Part shown: positions 4,321 through 5,517 of the stretch, piece after piece | How positions within the stretch are numbered: position 1 is the stretch's first letter | Layout: each line of letters starts with the position of its first letter | DNA from: a bacterium | Lineage (GTDB): Bacteria > Patescibacteriota > Patescibacteriia > 2-12-FULL-60-25 | Reading direction: 5' to 3' | DNA: 5,517 bases | NCBI GenBank assembly: GCA_024654265.1 | Contig: JANLIO010000043.1 | Span: forward strand, 1-5,517 | Notes under the pieces: model-generated | Database searches by the model: none | What the model was told of the DNA's origin: nothing | The model's input: the letters and a program-made list of their open reading frames with translations, nothing else | Position numbers and translations under genes: made by a program

Positions 4321-5517
4321 ATGAATATCGAAAAATTTGGCACACCGCGAGGGCTTGCGAAAGAGCAGATCAAGGAAGGACTGAGGGATTACGAAATGCA
4401 AGATCCCGGTTTACTGATTAACGCACTCGAAAATGGGGACGTGGATGCTGTCATCTGGCAATTAGAAAAAGGCCCACCGGATAAAGCATTTTTTTATTCA
4501 CCCGAACGGAGCAGTGCGACTTATACTTTCCTTTCTCATTTAGCTCATTTAGCTCATTTGGGTCACGTCCAAGATTTAGATTGGATCATAAGGGAACTTC
4601 AGATTCCAGATTCATATTTTGAATCATCGGAAATTCAGAATGCGGCAAAAGAAAGTGTGATTGCTTTGGTTTCAGGAGGAAGATCCGAAGAATTGAGTGA
4701 TTTTTTGTATTTTTTTAAGGTTAAAGAATCTGTATTAAATGATAAGGAAGTTCAGGATGTTGCAGATAACGGATTAATGGATCTTGTCCAATATGGGGGA
4801 CTTGATGAAATCTTTCAGTTTTTAGAGACTCTCAATCTTTCACACTCCCTTCTCAAACGCCCTAAAATTCAACAAGCGGTACAAGATAGGCTTGTTTTGT
4901 TTGTGAAACACGGAAATACGGAGGATACAGCAAAATTCATTTACGCCTTTCATACCCCCGAGTCGTTTTTGGAGAGTCCTGAAGTTCAATCCGCGATAAA
5001 GGAAGGGCTGATTTTTCTGACAGTGTACAGCCATGTGGACATTATCAAAGAGTTCATTGATACATTCAATATTCCCCAGTTGTTTTTGGAGAGTCCTGAA
5101 GTTCAATTCGCGATAAAAAAGAGGATTATCTCCAGTGTGAAGTTCGGACACACGGACATCAAAACCTTCATTGATACCTTCAACATCCCTGAGACATTTT
5201 ACGATACTCCTGAATTTCAAATCGTAGCAAAGGAAAAGGCGATGTCTTATGTAAAAAGTGGAGATTGGAGATCCTTACCGGATCTCTTCCGCATTCTCCA
5301 CATCCCTGAGGCATTTTACGATACTCCTGAATTTCAAACCGTAGCAAAGGAAGAGGTGATGTCTTATGCAAAGAGGGATTATTGGACATTCTTACCGGAT
5401 CTCTTCCTCACTCTCCACATCCCTGAGACATTTTACGATACTCCTGAATTTCAAACCGTAGCAAAGGAAAAGGTGATTTCTATGGTAAAGAGTGGAGATT
5501 GGAAATCCTTACCGGGT
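4321..5517 (+). CDS. Large protein of 39-residue helical tandem repeats, unknown family (3' end outside window)
   Basis: The frame is open from ATG 4321 to the window edge, giving 399 residues without a stop. No signal peptide or membrane segment is visible, so a cytoplasmic location is likely. Residues 1-51 look like an N-terminal cap and 52-94 a degenerate first unit. From residue 95 the protein is a run of units starting at 95, 134, 173, 212, 251, 289, 328 and 367, 39 residues apart except one of 38. Each begins like I-P-x-x-F-x-x-S/T-P-E-V/F-Q, continues as a probable helix (A-x-K-E, then hydrophobic spacing), turns near a G-D or G-H, and ends in a second helix, L/F-x-x-F-x-I. This looks like an alpha-solenoid, a binding scaffold. 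The spacing differs from ankyrin (33), TPR (34), PPR (35) and Sel1 (36). I do not recognise the family. The 3-base gap from the SDR gene implies co-transcription. Confidence 0.9.
   Translation, partial: MNIEKFGTPRGLAKEQIKEGLRDYEMQDPGLLINALENGDVDAVIWQLEKGPPDKAFFYSPERSSATYTFLSHLAHLAHLGHVQDLDWIIRELQIPDSYFESSEIQNAAKESVIALVSGGRSEELSDFLYFFKVKESVLNDKEVQDVADNGLMDLVQYGGLDEIFQFLETLNLSHSLLKRPKIQQAVQDRLVLFVKHGNTEDTAKFIYAFHTPESFLESPEVQSAIKEGLIFLTVYSHVDIIKEFIDTFNIPQLFLESPEVQFAIKKRIISSVKFGHTDIKTFIDTFNIPETFYDTPEFQIVAKEKAMSYVKSGDWRSLPDLFRILHIPEAFYDTPEFQTVAKEEVMSYAKRDYWTFLPDLFLTLHIPETFYDTPEFQTVAKEKVISMVKSGDWKSLPG
4535..4561 (+). repeat. Nine-base tandem repeat inside the repeat-protein gene
   Basis: CTCATTTAG occurs twice in tandem (4535-4543, 4544-4552), and a third copy at 4553-4561 has one mismatch at the eighth base. 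In the reading frame it encodes the H-L-A-H-L-A-H-L run (residues 73-80). Because nine bases equal three codons, copy-number change would keep the frame. It explains much of why this first unit is 43 residues rather than 39. Confidence 0.85.
4603..5517 (+). repeat. Array of eight 117-base units coding for the 39-residue repeat
   Basis: Unit starts are 4603, 4720, 4837, 4954, 5071, 5185, 5302 and 5419; the last is cut by the window. All spacings are 117 bases except 114 for the unit at 5071, which lacks one codon near its second helix. The first three units are recognisable only as protein. Units four and five share near-identical DNA around the L-E-S-P-E-V-Q segment. By direct comparison, units six and seven differ at 14 of 117 bases, and units six and eight at 9 of 99. 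Similarity therefore rises toward the 3' end, as expected if the array has grown there recently by duplication. Confidence 0.9.

Noticed and set aside
4840..5389. Two open frames on the minus strand (4840-5220 and 5180-5389) that look repetitive
   Set aside because: They are the antisense of the repeat array, and their internal repetition mirrors the 117-base units of the plus-strand gene. The plus frame has the start, ribosome binding site and coherent helical pattern.
4603..5517. Regular repeats considered as a CRISPR array
   Set aside because: The 117-base units are coding in one continuous frame with graded divergence, and there is no short identical repeat alternating with unique spacers.

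Overview
The window looks like part of a surface-glycan locus from an uncultured bacterium, most plausibly a Candidate Phyla Radiation (Patescibacteria) lineage. The reasons are a moderate GC content, mostly absent Shine-Dalgarno sequences, a 23S-rRNA-intervening-sequence-type four-helix-bundle fragment, GtrA and sugar-nucleotide genes in small runs, and a large tandem-repeat protein of no family I can name. The placement is inference; there is no rRNA or other marker gene here.

Layout: 1-163 is the remnant of a four-helix-bundle gene, with its head and apparent tail in different frames, ending in a 7-base tandem tract (151-181). 188-1102 (+) is an extended-SDR UDP-sugar 4-epimerase. A strong hairpin (1118-1149) lies between it and the convergent gene at 1205-2578 (-), a polyprenyl-phosphate sugar-1-phosphate transferase that would start glycan synthesis. 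The 206-base divergent spacer 2579-2784 holds a second period-7 tract and a REP-like palindrome. A rightward run follows: GtrA-family membrane protein (2785-3228), UDP-glucuronate-decarboxylase-like SDR (3280-4317) and, 3 bases further on, a repeat protein (4321 to beyond the window end).

Together the genes suggest this scheme: the two SDR enzymes shape nucleotide sugars in the cytoplasm, the transferase loads the first sugar phosphate onto a lipid carrier in the membrane, and GtrA helps move or supply lipid-linked sugars. The repeat protein is the odd member. It has a regular 39-residue repeat of two probable helices, and its last three copies are 86-91% identical in DNA yet differ almost only at amino-acid-changing positions. 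The second SDR is also notable: it has the UXS/ArnA-type framework, but the catalytic Glu is Val and the catalytic Arg position is Thr, so its reaction is uncertain.
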